NCBI GenBank assembly: GCA_013407085.1
Contig: JACCGJ010018523.1
Span: 81,783 to 145,782 of the forward strand
Source: Atriophallophorus winterbourni
Taxonomy: Eukaryota; Platyhelminthes; Trematoda; Plagiorchiida; Microphallidae
DNA: 64,000 nt
Direction: 5' to 3'
A program made the translations under genes and the position numbers. Under the pieces are notes generated by a model, which had not been told where the DNA came from, did no database searches, and worked only from the letters and a program-made list of their open reading frames with translations. This document shows, piece after piece, positions 31,508-43,020 of this stretch (position 1 is its first letter; each line of letters begins with the position of its first letter).

Positions 31508-34500
31508 CTTCTGTGTTCAGAAGCGAAACGTTACCATAAAATTCCTTCAACCGATTCATTGCAATCTTTCTTTTCATGATTATGGACTACCGATCGGTCA
31601 AGAATATTTTCAAATAGCTCACGAATGATGTTATTTTGCATGTGTATGTTCAAATACAATTTAAGCATCGCCAGGCAAAATTCTTGCGAATGTTGTCGTC
31701 AGGCTTTTCGGTGCTTAATGCTCTTGTATTGTGCCGGAAGGTGGTGTTTCCCCGATTCTCTGTTAGTTCGTAAATTACACTCTTCGCTAGTGCTGTCTAA
31801 GCTATTCTCGCTTAGTCCTTTCGTTATAATTTAAAACGTGGGTGTTTATTTGTTTTCTAGATTCTGAAAGTCAGAATATGAGCTTGCTGCGCCTAGGCAA
31901 ATGAGTGAAATCACGTGCCGGTAGTATGTACATTTGGTTGTGCATAAAAGCATCCGCGTGCTATGCGAAAGCTTATGACAAATCTGCTTCGTTAATTTTT
32001 GTGTTTCTGTGGGAGCACGATCGAAGAGCACCTTCTCTCAAGGAGATAATCTGAAAGATTGATGCGAAAGGCAGCACGAACAGTTTACAGCAGGTTTGAA
32101 ACGTTAATTGTCTGACATACAAGCTGAACCTTAAAACCAAAGTTCGTCAAAGCTCTATTTTATCATTATGACGCTCCTAGACTGTTCTGAGGCTCGCACA
32201 CTGCTCTACACAATGTGCAAAATCAACAAGAAACTGGTCATGTCTAGTGTGATTGAACCTTGACAAATAAGCCACTTGATATTTTGTTTGTGTAATGAAT
32301 GTCGTTTGAAACAAGATTAGCTTCGTGCCTAGCTGTGGTTTCATGGTCTACTTGTGTTTACTACTCGTCCATTGTGTCCATCATCACGTATGCTGAGCCA
32401 AATGACCCTCTCCTACAACGGCAAACATCAATAAACCAACCGCCCAATCTCGTTGCGTGTGATTTAAAACAGATTGGTTCGTTTAACCTTTGAGATTGTT
32501 CACACAAACGCGTTAGTTTTGATTGAAAAGGTCAGCTTTGTCAAAATGACCTAACGGTGGCTTTGATTGAGTCCTAGTCGGATTTGTTGTGTGCAGTTGA
32601 GGTCACATTGGAACGCTTTTATTCGCTTACATGGAGGTCATTATTTACCAGCCATTTGTTAGCTTAGTTAACTTAGTGTGGAAGCAAAAGGTATACTTGT
32701 ATGCCACTGCTAAATATGGTTTTTAAAAAGAAGAACGATGCAAAGTGATTTTTGGTCAAGCACTTAAGGCGCTTATAAACGACGAATAAATTTTGGCGTG
32801 TAAAGGATGGGTGTGAGCACCAAAATATATTAGTGTAAAAGCGTTTCTCGTCAGGTTTCAGTTTACGCCTTGCGAATTTCGCATTACGAAAGTGTATAAT
32901 GTGGGCTGTGACAAATTTGGAAACGTTTGAATCACTCGGTATTGTTCGGTCTTTTATTACATTTTTACCTCGATGCACCGTTCTGGTAAATGGTACAGGT
33001 AAATTTTCAAGTTGGTTTTACAAACTCATTTAGCAAGATTCCATTCCGGATTCTTTCTTTGGTTTACATAGAAACTTTACAAGATGGCAATTGTTCTCCG
33101 TTCTTTCAGAAAACGTTGTACCATCAAACGGTGTATCAAAACACTTCACACCCATGCCATATATGGTATAAAGATATTTTAGAAACACTCTTATTGCGGC
33201 ACTTTTCTTCGTGCTGGATGCGTCGAAATAATGAGCGCGAATATTTCCCTCCCTTTGCAGCCTAATATAACCGAAGGTTAAACATAATCGAAGACTCCGT
33301 CGTTCGAGCCACTCGCATCAACATATGTTAGTAAAAAGGAGCTCGTCTTTGAACAATTGGTGAAATTTATCTAGCTAATAAGCTTTCGGCATTTTTACCT
33401 ATTATCCCAAAGCTAACGTTTCTAATTATTTCGAAAAACGCATTTTCCTTCTTTCTCTATATTTTAATCTGTGAGCAGGATTAATGAAATATCGATAGCT
33501 TGTTGTTCGTCACTCAGACTCGCAATCAGGATATTGGGTTGGAAGCTGTATAGGTTGTTTTATTTCGAATGGTACCAGTGATGATTGTGTAAAGAACCAG
33601 TTTCACGAACCCTTTTGAATAGAAAATTCAGGATAAGGCTCTGGCGCACGAACCAAGCTAAACCCGTGATTTTGCTTTGGAACATCTTAGTTCGTTGTAC
33701 GAACTTTATGTAACAGCAGTTGCAATCTCAACGTTTGTTTGACGACGACAATCAGGAGCCGGTTGTGGTGTTCAACTGCGGGCGATGTGAGCCATACAAT
33801 GCAGATTAAAGGCTCCTATGGCTTTGAAGCAGGACAGCACACATCATCGTTGGAAATTTGAGCGGGAAAACCATCCACCCAACTTTCTACAGACCCCAGA
33901 TTTTGCTGTTGTCGGTGCATTTGATTCCGGGAGTGGTAAAACGAGAAATATTTGGAAACAATAAGTATGTATAATTTAACTTTGTTTACCGCTTTTCCAC
34001 TGTTTCAAGGCTCACTGAACCTGATCTTACTGTCTCCACCTGATGACGGCAAACAGCCAGAAACCGCTAGTGGTGTGTAAGTGCGGGGGATGTGAGCTCC
34101 ACAATATTGGTATGTATTCATAATTTGAGTGCATTCATGCTCCAAAACGTTTCTTTCAAACATGTTGGTTTCAACAAGCGTGTAGGTACCTCCATCCTCG
34201 AAAACTATTTAAATGTTAGCCACACATTCAATTTTGTGTTAGATAAAATTTGAGCATTTAATCTGGTAGGCGCTAAGATGGGGCATTAGAGGGAAAGTAA
34301 CTATTGGCAGCCGATTTAATCACTGTACGTGACAGCTTAACTATTCAATTAAATATTCCCTCTCCACCCTGCCAAGGAGCAACCGCAAGGATTCTGGCAA
34401 TTTTCCAAATGGTTCTCCATCTCATTGGGTAAACAAAGTGGCAGATAAGGGCATGATACACAATCGCAGGATTACAGGGTCATTGTTAATCATCTTTGCG

Positions 34501-34668
34501 TATGTGTAGAATTAACATGGCCTGTTAAATCTAGGCACCGGCCAAACATGCCTACGCATTAAATTACGCATCGACACAAGTATTTTTGGGTGTGGCACAA
34601 CAGCTGAGTGAATAAAACATGAAAAAATGTTTGCACAACATTTTTAAACAACCCAAAAAATATGGGAA
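31508..34668. other. Gene-free stretch with hammerhead-family repeat pieces
   Basis: No gene recognised. 32685-32790 is a reverse partial monomer, 33660-33800 a plus-strand monomer with a ruined core (CCGGTTGTGGTG remains at about 33757), and 33985-34110 a plus-strand monomer with a well-kept hammerhead. Frames at 31625-31834, 32299-32493 and 32990-33265 lack motifs. Confidence 0.5.
34036..34073 (+). ncRNA. Type I hammerhead ribozyme motif, second family
   Basis: CCAC (34036-34039) pairs with GTGG (34070-34073) as stem I. CTGATGA is at 34040-34046. Stem II is GGC/GCC around AAACA (34048-34058) with one C-A mismatch next to the core. GAAA is at 34060-34063, stem III is minimal (ACCGCT), and the CUA cleavage triplet ends at 34069. 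All invariant core positions are present; the weak stem II closing pair and unpaired stem III predict low activity. The repeat's other copy (13097) has the palindromic ACCGGT, pointing to a dimer-type ancestor. Confidence 0.6.
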
Positions 34669-37600
34669 TTAGTCAAAATTGAAAGGGCGGCGAAAAGGTC
34701 GAGCGATTCCACCGAATCGTAATTGACCCGCTTCTTTGCGTCCCCCGAGACCACCACCGAGACGTCTTGGGCGCCAACCGAGTAATGTGCGAGCGTAGGA
34801 TGGCTCAAGAATGATCTACATTTGAACACCAACATTGAGGGGCGATAATTTAAAAAAATGGAGAAATAAACGTGGTCAATCCATCCATGGTCGACATCGA
34901 CCGAAGGAGGTCAACAATGAAAATAATCGTGGTCGATAAAAGCCATGATTAACACGAGGTCTGAGCAAAGTTACCTTGGATATCTGCTACTCGGTGAAAT
35001 GCGTAAAATCGGAATTTGAAGACAATTTAAAGCTCGGTAAATTCAACACTGTTCAATCACGTGATCAGCAATTAAGCGATGTGTGCTGATGGCTTGAACA
35101 CGTTACTTTTATCAAATACGACAGTTATGCTTATTTCGCAAAAGCTGGTTGTGCCACATGTATACATTACGGGATCATGTGACTCAGTAGAGATGATGGT
35201 GCAACGCTGAAGATTGATGTTTGCATGCAGTTGCTCCATTCTTTCAAATCGCGCTGAACCTGATCGTATGCAAAGTGTAAGTGCTGGCAGAAAAAAGGTC
35301 TGAAGGTAAGCGTATACTACGTGGCCAAGATAAAAAAGTAGGAAAAATGTAAAAAGCCTCCGGTGAAAAGTCTTCAAACAGCAATGAACTGTATTCGCGA
35401 ACACAGTCCAGTCTCCATACTACGACCCAGCTTCACGGATGTGCAATCGTACAGTACTTCTGTGCTGTACGGCTAACATCGTGCTAAATTGATTGGCCAT
35501 CGGTGGTGAGCTGCATGCTGAAACACGCTGGAGTCTCACTAGCATTTCTACTTTCTATTTTCTTTCTCATATCTGTCTAGGCCTGGGCAACCTGACAGTA
35601 TCTCAGCCCACGTGCAGTCTCTGACTGTACGGCACTTTGCCTGGATCAGGCTTGTGCATTCATTCATTCATTCATTCACTACGACCCAGATCTAGGCAAT
35701 GCGATAGTACCGTAGCTTATGTCCAATCTATGACTGTGCTCATTTTGTCTGGTTCATGCGTAATACAACCGGTATACAAAACCGACGAGATAAAATATTT
35801 AATCTAATTTAACAACTCTTAACAAACCAAGGTAACATGATGAACGGCGCAAATTAGTTAAACACAACTTACTCTTTCTCCATCGGGAATGTCTAAACCC
35901 TCTGGACGGCGTGACTGCCCCCCTTTCAGTTGCATCCAAGTTCGTAGGACACGATCCACATCCGCGGCGGTGCGAAAACGAGCAAATGCATAACCACGAG
36001 GATACCCAGTCACCACATCGCGAACAAGTTTAATCTGTGGCATTTGCGTTTCGTCGCTTATGGGTGAAAATGGCGAGTGTTCCCGGTGGCGGGTTCTCAC
36101 AGGAGAATGTTTTTTGATGGTTGTATGAAGTAGGGAAACCAATGCTTGTCTAATCGCTGATTCGCTCACGTGTGCAGGTAGACGTCCAATGAAGACTATC
36201 GTCTATGGATCAACGTTGGAATGTTTAAATAAAAATGAGGGCATAGGGGAAGAGTTTGCAGTATCGATGTTTGCTTAACAGCCGTTGCTACGATACAGCA
36301 CAAATTGATGACATATGCTCCCAATCATGAACTTGTTTAATAGCAAAAATACTTCGTTCCACCCGAACATAAAAATCGCGATGACTTCGGTGAATGATGA
36401 CATATAACTAACAGCCGGTCTACTCGGTAATGATACGTCTCATAATGCAGCTAGAAAAAGTGAGAGCTAAAGAAGACATTGGCCAACACTAATTTCCCTA
36501 AATTCGCAATCATAATGTCCTAGGAAGAGCCAGGAAGTAGTTTTCACTTGAGTTGACAGTAATATTTAGTTACAAGCAGAGAGTATTCAAGATTCAAGAA
36601 TTTCTGGTCACAAAAAGCACATAGATTGACAATTACTATATCATAGTAAATATTCGTTCAATAAGAGGTATAAAAAAAAACAATTATACGATGTCACTGG
36701 AGTCAAGTAATATGCTTACCCTGAGTCAATACACAGGCATCGCCAAATCGTTATGTATATTGTAGAAAATAACAGTAATCGCCACGTAACACAAGCTACC
36801 TTGATAAGGATTATCTCATCCCAGCCTTTGGCCGAATTCGATGTGGAATAGGAAAATTCGACAAATTAGCAACCAAATAGCATTTCCATCGTCGGTTATG
36901 TGGTTCGGATGTACAATCGTGCAGTACTTTGTGTTGTGCGGCTAACACCGTGCTAAATTGATTGACCACCGGTTGTGAGCTGCATGCTGAAACAGGCTGG
37001 AGTCTCACTACCATTTCCTGTTCTTTTTCCTTCCTCATATCTATCTAGCCCTGGGCAACCTGACAGTATCTTAGCCCACGTGCAGTCTCTGACTGTGCGG
37101 CGCTTTGCCTGGATCAGGCGTGTGCTTTCATACCATCATACCAATTCGAGTGATACGAAAACACTGCATATTGTGAATAACAAATCTGTTGAAATTGGAA
37201 AACATAACTAACAGCTAATCTGGGGTTCACGATAGATAAAAGAGGAAAGTGCCTATTATCTAAGCCATAGTTAATGTAAAATTAAACCATGTACTCATGC
37301 TTTCTCAGCACTGGTTCAAACCCTTTGAGAAAGTATGATTAGGTTTCGCCTGAGTTGAAATCAAACGTCTCACAGTTTTCATGCGTGAAGAAGCTATTCA
37401 TCTTCCGTGCAAATGCAGTATTTAACTAAAGGAGCTGCGTCGCAAGTGTGTTGTCTTCGATTTTATTAAGATGAGATAGGTGGCATGGCTTCAGACATTC
37501 GACAATGTGCAAGTTTGTGACCGTTAGTAATAGTTTACACCGAGCTATAGTGAGAAAATAAAGTTAAGCACGTTTTTGACATGTGCAACGAATGCAAAGG

Positions 37601-40600
37601 TTGAACTTGCACCAGTTGAAAGGCACACGTATCTCCACTGTCACCGGTAACCGCTTCACAATAATCAAACAAATAATTATGAAATGGAGGTCCGTCAGTG
37701 AAATGTTGGTGTTTAATTTCATTGCAAGATTGTGTGGGATTATGACGAGAGCCATGTCAAACGAAAGAAAATATTCGTCAGATACGAATCAACGATCTGC
37801 GTGAGGTCATGCCACAAGGATGTTAGCATGCGAGGGTCAGGAGTAGTGTATATCATGAAATACAAAAAGGATAACCCGATATTTTTACACCTGGATTAAG
37901 ATTGCGACAGGACGAACCCAGATATGGAAGTGAGCGCATGAAGCGAATAGGCGGTGTGACTAACTTACCACGCTTGGTTACGACTATTTGTGCTGAAAGC
38001 GTGTAATTCATAAAACGCAATACTTGCTTTAAACTAAAAATTGTGTATATCGTTCGAAAAATGGCGCCCGACTACAGGTATTGCAATTTTTACGTGGACA
38101 ATTGGGTTCGTGCCCTACGACTTTGCTTTGATCAAGAATGCGGGGAAGGCTAATTTGGATCTCTGTTGTATAGACGATAACGTGTAAAACGAGGTTGCTA
38201 AAGTTGAATGTCTGAGAAAGAATACAGTTTGCAGTCAAGCAGAAACCAAATGCAACGCGGTTATCGCATATTGACGATAGCATGGTCGTGCTCGAAAGGT
38301 GATCGCTAAAGGAGAACCAAAGCCGAACGAATAGTCATTCTGCTTAAATCAATTGATTGTTTTCATACCGGTAGCAACCATCTAATTTAAAGCACAAGGT
38401 TGCTAGGGTAACTGTGGATGAACAATTTTTTGTCGTTACAATCGTTAAATCGAATGTGGTTGAATAAAACAAGTAGCTTTGCATGGGCTCGAATCAACGA
38501 CACTAGAATCGTTAAAATCATTGGTTAATATATGGGTTGGAATACGGCGTGCAATTTAAACAAATGCACTGAATTTGAATTAAAAATAGGAAAGCTCGCT
38601 TGAAGCATAGTCCGCAATAGCCTTCATGGTCATATTGATTTAGGACAAAACAAAATGATTACGCAAATATGCGCGGAGTATATTACAATATCCGCATGGT
38701 ATCAACGAAAACGTTTTTGTTGGAAGGATATTTTTGTACGAATCTAACGAAATTGACCGCCTTGGTGGTTTCCTTCCAGCATCCCAACTGAGTATAGTTG
38801 CGATTTTAAATTCGCCCTAGCTGCTTAACTAGCAACACATGCAATTATACATGGCTTCGCGATATGAATGAGCTCTGTGTTAAACGGGACGCGATAATAG
38901 ACGTAAAAATGACCGCGGCAGCATAGCATTCTCTCCGATGGGTAACACCATACCATCGGAACCGCATCGTGCTAATGAACCCGAGAGCTTAGGTTCTACG
39001 GGTCCGAGCAGTCTCATATGAAATAAAAAAATTGAGATTTCTTTAAAAAGGAAGTTAAAGAACCTAGCCTGGCTTACTCTCACACAGTAGTAAATGCATG
39101 TATATATAGGTTCCGCAGTTGCAATAGCCAGAGCACTAGTAACAATCGCACCTACTGTCTATAAAATGCTCTTATATGGCTTGTTGAATTTGGTACAGCT
39201 CGCACGGATGGCTTCATACCTCCATTGAAGCAATTGTTTAGTCCTATCGCAAGACTGGAGGACATCTATTGAATCGACACTATCTAAACGTAGAAATAAA
39301 TGTGCTCTAACTACCTGATCCAGGCAGTGCCGGACTGCACATGGGCTAAAATACCGTCAGGTTGCCCAGGACTAGATAAATGAGAGGGAAAATAGAAAGA
39401 CATGGCAGTGATAATCCAGCGGATTTCCGAATGCAGCTCACTACCGGTGGTAAATTAATTTAGCGCGGTTAGCTGCGCAGCACAGAAGTACTGTACAATT
39501 GCACACTCATACCACAGAAAAAGCCTAAAAGATGCCGCGGCCAGGATGATTGCTACGCTGCTAGTAAGTCGGTGCTCCACTGAGTATCACTTGCGAACAA
39601 GAGAGAGTCAAGAAGGGTTTTGCCCCTTGATGGTAGGTGATGGAATATTCAAAACGAGGGTGATAACGAGCTTTATCGCATGGATGTGCTAAAATGATTT
39701 GCCACCGGTAGTAAGCTGCATACGAAAACACGTTGGAGTCTAGCTGTAATTTCATTTATTATATATGTTTAGGCCTGGGCAACCAGACAATATTTTAGCC
39801 TGTGTCACTGTGCCTGGATTAGGCTTTTGTTTTCATGCATCGATTTTCACACTGCACCCGAATTTGCATACCGCGGTTTCTAATGGGTAACCGTCCATCA
39901 CGATTGGGTGCCCACAAAACTCGTTGGCCTAATCAAAGTCTATTACAATTGTAACAAGACTTGTTGTTCTCGTCTACAGTAAAGAATTAAATAAATCTAG
40001 TTTGCACAGGCAAGATTGCCCGTTGCCGCCAACAGCCATGGGTTTAGATTCCTCTAAATGAATATGTCCAATAAAAAGCACTTTTGATACAGGTAGCCTA
40101 AAAACCAAAATACGTGCCAAGCCCATTGATATTATATACAACCGCTGAGGTGGATGGCCATTGATACTGAACTTGAGCGTCCAATATACTCAACTCCACC
40201 CTCCGTTTATATCCAACGGCTTCCGTAAGACAGACCCATGTACTATGTATGAAATCACAAGTCTGGATCGAGCAAAGTGCCGCCGAATCACAGACCGCAT
40301 ATGGGCTGAAATACTCCCAGGCTCAGACAAATATCATAAAATGACAGTGAGATCACAGCGTGTTTCCGCACGCAGCTAAGTACCACTGGCAAATGAAGTT
40401 AACGCAGCAGAGGCAACGTACTATTGCACATGTGTACACAAAACTCGTCCTCGATCCTAAACGCGTTATTAATTGATGACGGTATCAAGCAAAGACATAG
40501 TCATCAAGGAGGAAAAAGATGCATTGCGCGCCATCTAAAGCGTTCAAAGGTGGGAACGAGACTTGATAATAACTTACAACAATTTCGCGCGAGAGCCGAC

Positions 40601-42476
40601 GTGACTCGAGTCAACAATGAAGACAGCCGATTAACAAAGGAACCCAGCAGTAGAAAAGTGATAGCATGTATAAATATACGTTAGCGCCAGCAATGATAAT
40701 AGCAAGATCTTCAAAACCAGTGTAGCAAGTAAAAACTAAATCACAGTGGGCGGTTATCATTTTAGTCAGCTGGGTAATATCATAGAAAGCAGGGTGGTAA
40801 CGAGAGAAACAAAGCATTGAAATGACGCAGGCAACATTTACAGACTCGGAACAAGGAATTGTGAGTCAAGACTAGTTAGAATTAGAAACATTTCTCCGCG
40901 TTCAAACTGAAGGAACCATACAAACAAATAAAATGAATACAATACGACATAAAAAAGTCACATGAAAAACAAGTTAGTCCAAAATAACTGTTAAAAGGAA
41001 ATGCATAACACTGTGGCTAACTTCCGCTGAATGTTGTCGGTGAGACCATTGTAACCTCATTGCATGTATTGATTGGTTGAAAGAGTCACTACATCGCCGC
41101 ACTTCATTAAATTGAAACTTGCTGAGATTAGTTGATTCGATGTTAACCAAAATATACTAAGGTAAAATCAAGCGGCAGTCTTATAAGAAAGAACAAGCCT
41201 AATACAGGCAAAGTGCCGCACACTTATTGACTGCACGTGGGTAAGGATGCTATCGTGGAGGAAGTATAGATATTCCTGGTGCACAATTCTTATTCAACCT
41301 TTCGTATATCCAGTGCCAAAAGCCCTGGACGGTCGCTGTAATCAAACCTGCTTTGAGCTCAAAACATAGAGCTCCCGGAGAAAACATAAGGACAAACTAA
41401 ATAAAATTAAAACACCAAATCCAACGTGACAGCTTGGTCTCATTTAGACACCTTTGTTTTGACAACTAAGATGACGCACGCTCGGGTAAACTGCAGAGGG
41501 ATGTGTAACGAATGAAAGAATGAGCACTACATGTTTTCATGTAAAGAAATGTGGTTTTCCTATTCGATTTTTCGCACCATACCGGTCCGTGATCACCATA
41601 AATAGTAGGTATGCCTTGCGTTTCTCTGGTGGTAATCGCTAAGAGTTAGTCCAGCGCTCGAGCATTCACCGAAACAGTAATTTTCCCGTTGCGAGTCTGC
41701 CTAGATGACCTACCGGTTAAAAGCGCATCTGTTATGGTGTCACACGCCTTAATTTTGTTCAGGTCTCGGTGGAAATGATTCTGGGTGAGTAAAGAAACCT
41801 TCATGTTAAGTAGCGGACGAAATTTCCCGCGTCTGCATTCCAAGCATAGGGGAATAAAGATAGCATTTCCATGCATAACGCTTCAAATAATCATGACAAC
41901 GAACGTTACCGTAATCTGATACATTGATTTAATCAGAACCAAACTGACGAGAAACGCGTCAATACGGTTGCAGGTATTCGTTTTGTACAGCTCACTCAGC
42001 ATTATGTTGACATTGCACGAAATAATAACATATAATGCTCAATTTTCTCGTGAAATTTCTAGCAAGGAAGCATATCGTGAGGTATCTGATTGTGGTATAA
42101 CTACGGTCTTTATACACAGCTTAGTCGAAAATCGTTTGATGTCGACTATTGGGATTCAACAATGGGGACTATAAGAAAGCGGGGTTAACAAAATTGAAAA
42201 ACAAGTCACAAGAGGATTACAACACCGTGAACCATCAAAAAACCAATTGTTCGACATAGCATCATACAAACACAATACTTCTCCAAGAAGCTGTTAGCTA
42301 ACCTTTGGGTCATACTGATGAGGTTTAGGTTTATACTTAGCAGACAAAGCACGCACAATTGCTCGATCGTGCGGCAAAACGTCAGTCCCATCAATACTGC
42401 CCGCCATCACGGGGTCGTAGAAACCATGAGAAGAGATATAGGGATACCAACGATCACCGCTTTCTTGATTTTCCAT
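34669..42476 (-). CDS. SNRNP35: U11/U12 small nuclear ribonucleoprotein 35 kDa protein (3 exons, 216 aa)
   Basis: Minor-spliceosome protein that contacts U11 snRNA. Exon 1 is 42303-42476: [13 protein letters not shown], then [20 protein letters not shown] as in animal SNRNP35. Exon 2 is 35873-36202: RRM with RNP2 VFIGRL at residues 61-66 and RNP1 RGYAFARF at 127-134, preceded by the diagnostic KLVRDVVTG. Exon 3 is 34669-34815: [20 protein letters not shown] and [12 protein letters not shown], stop TAA. All junctions are GT-AG and phase 0. The introns are about 6.1 kb and 1.06 kb. The Arg/Ser-rich tail of vertebrate homologues is missing, and the loop between RNP2 and RNP1 is longer than usual. 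The host presumably retains U12-type splicing. It lies 544 bp downstream of the UBAP2-like gene in the same direction. Confidence 0.93.
35434..35679 (+). repeat. SINE-like repeat, near full length, (ATTC)n tail
   Basis: Best representative of a roughly 250-bp family. It starts CACGGATGTGCAATCG, passes GCTAAATTGATTGGCC, GTGAGCTGCATGCTGAAAC, CTAGGCCTGGGCAACCTGAC and CTGGATCAGGCTTGTGC, and ends in five ATTC units. It lies in intron 2 region of SNRNP35 downstream of exon 2's acceptor side (34816-35872 intron). No clear pol III A/B boxes were recognised. Confidence 0.8.
35690..35770 (+). repeat. Decayed SINE-like 3' half
   Basis: GATCTAGGCAATGCGATAGTA and CTGTGCTCATTTTGTCTGG correspond to the second half of the adjacent family member. 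Confidence 0.45.
36583..36760 (-). mobile_element. LINE 3' UTR fragment in SNRNP35 intron 1
   Basis: Minus strand. Shares TGACTC, ACGAATATTTACTATGATAT and the terminus AGAAATTCTTGAATCTTGAA with the LINE at 1261-1430. A 5'-truncated insertion with no coding left. Confidence 0.7.
36904..37140 (+). repeat. SINE-like repeat, near full length
   Basis: Same family and orientation as 35434, ending TTTCATACCATCATACC. In SNRNP35 intron 1. Confidence 0.8.
37141..39307. other. Intron 1 of SNRNP35, no other feature
   Basis: Frames at 37564-37804, 38029-38283 and 38880-39083 have no family motif. Confidence 0.4.
39313..39508 (-). repeat. SINE-like repeat, reverse orientation
   Basis: Carries CCTGATCCAGGCAGTGCCG, GTTGCCCAGGACTAGATAAA and AGCACAGAAGTACTGTACAA; full-length but diverged. 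Confidence 0.75.
39687..39840 (+). repeat. SINE-like repeat, internally deleted
   Basis: GCTAAAATGATTTGCCACCGG, TTTAGGCCTGGGCAACCAGA and GCCTGGATTAGGC in order, with the middle shortened. Confidence 0.7.
40245..40433 (-). repeat. SINE-like repeat, reverse, diverged
   Basis: Starts TGTATGAAATCACAAG and contains GCAAAGTGCCGCC, GCATATGGGCTGAAATACT and ACGCAGCTAAGTACCACTGG. Confidence 0.7.
41210..41275 (-). repeat. SINE-like 3' fragment
   Basis: GCAAAGTGCCGCACACTTAT and GACTGCACGTGGGTAAGGAT match the 3' end of the family. Confidence 0.55.
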
Positions 42477-42490
42477 TCATGAAGATAAAC

Positions 42491-42531
42491 CTGCAATTGA
42501 TTAAATTCTATTAGCCCATGGTCCGTTTATT
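42491..42531 (-). promoter_or_regulatory. Poly(A) signal followed by splice acceptor between two genes
   Basis: Minus strand: AATAAA at 42526-42531, then after about 33 bp AATTGCAG with AG at 42491-42492, 14 nt before the SNRNP35 ATG. This order is what a trans-spliced polycistronic unit would show (3' end of the UBAP2-like mRNA, then spliced-leader acceptor). A cis 5'-UTR intron is the alternative. Confidence 0.45.
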
Positions 42532-43020
42532 GTGCACGCAGAGAGAAGAAGAGTAATCCGAGATAAATGAATATATTTCGGAATTGTGCTCATCTGCCAA
42601 AGCCGTAGCGCAAAACTGCAATTTAAATAACGGTGAAGATTGGACGTGAAAAATGTCCGGAATCCGATAGTAGTGACAAGCTTGCTGATTTGGTCAAAGG
42701 TCAAGGCAGTAAGGGGTTTTCGCAAACCACATCTATGTACACGACAATGGCAGAGTGAACGACAAATCTAATGTTAAGGGTGCGCTAAGCCAAAGCCACA
42801 AAACGTGAGTACATGAATCGATGAATGGGTGTAGGTGGGGTAGTCCATGGAAGGCAAAACAGAACAATGTGTCGAACCGTGGAACAAGCACATAAAAACT
42901 AACAATCAGCATGCGATACGAATCTGACTTAGGGGATGGATAACGAGAAGGGGGTAACCAACAGCTGAAACAACCGAATCACAAGCAGTATCGAGAGGGT
43001 AGGAGCGAGGTTTCAAACAC

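Noticed and set aside
35434..35679. tRNA-derived origin of the SINE-like repeat
   Set aside because: Segments resembling A and B boxes were tried in both orientations, but neither gave both boxes with correct spacing.
36205..42302. U12-type intron in the SNRNP35 gene
   Set aside because: The donor is GTTAGC, not ATATCCTT or GTATCCTT, and no TCCTTAAC branch element was seen near the acceptor.
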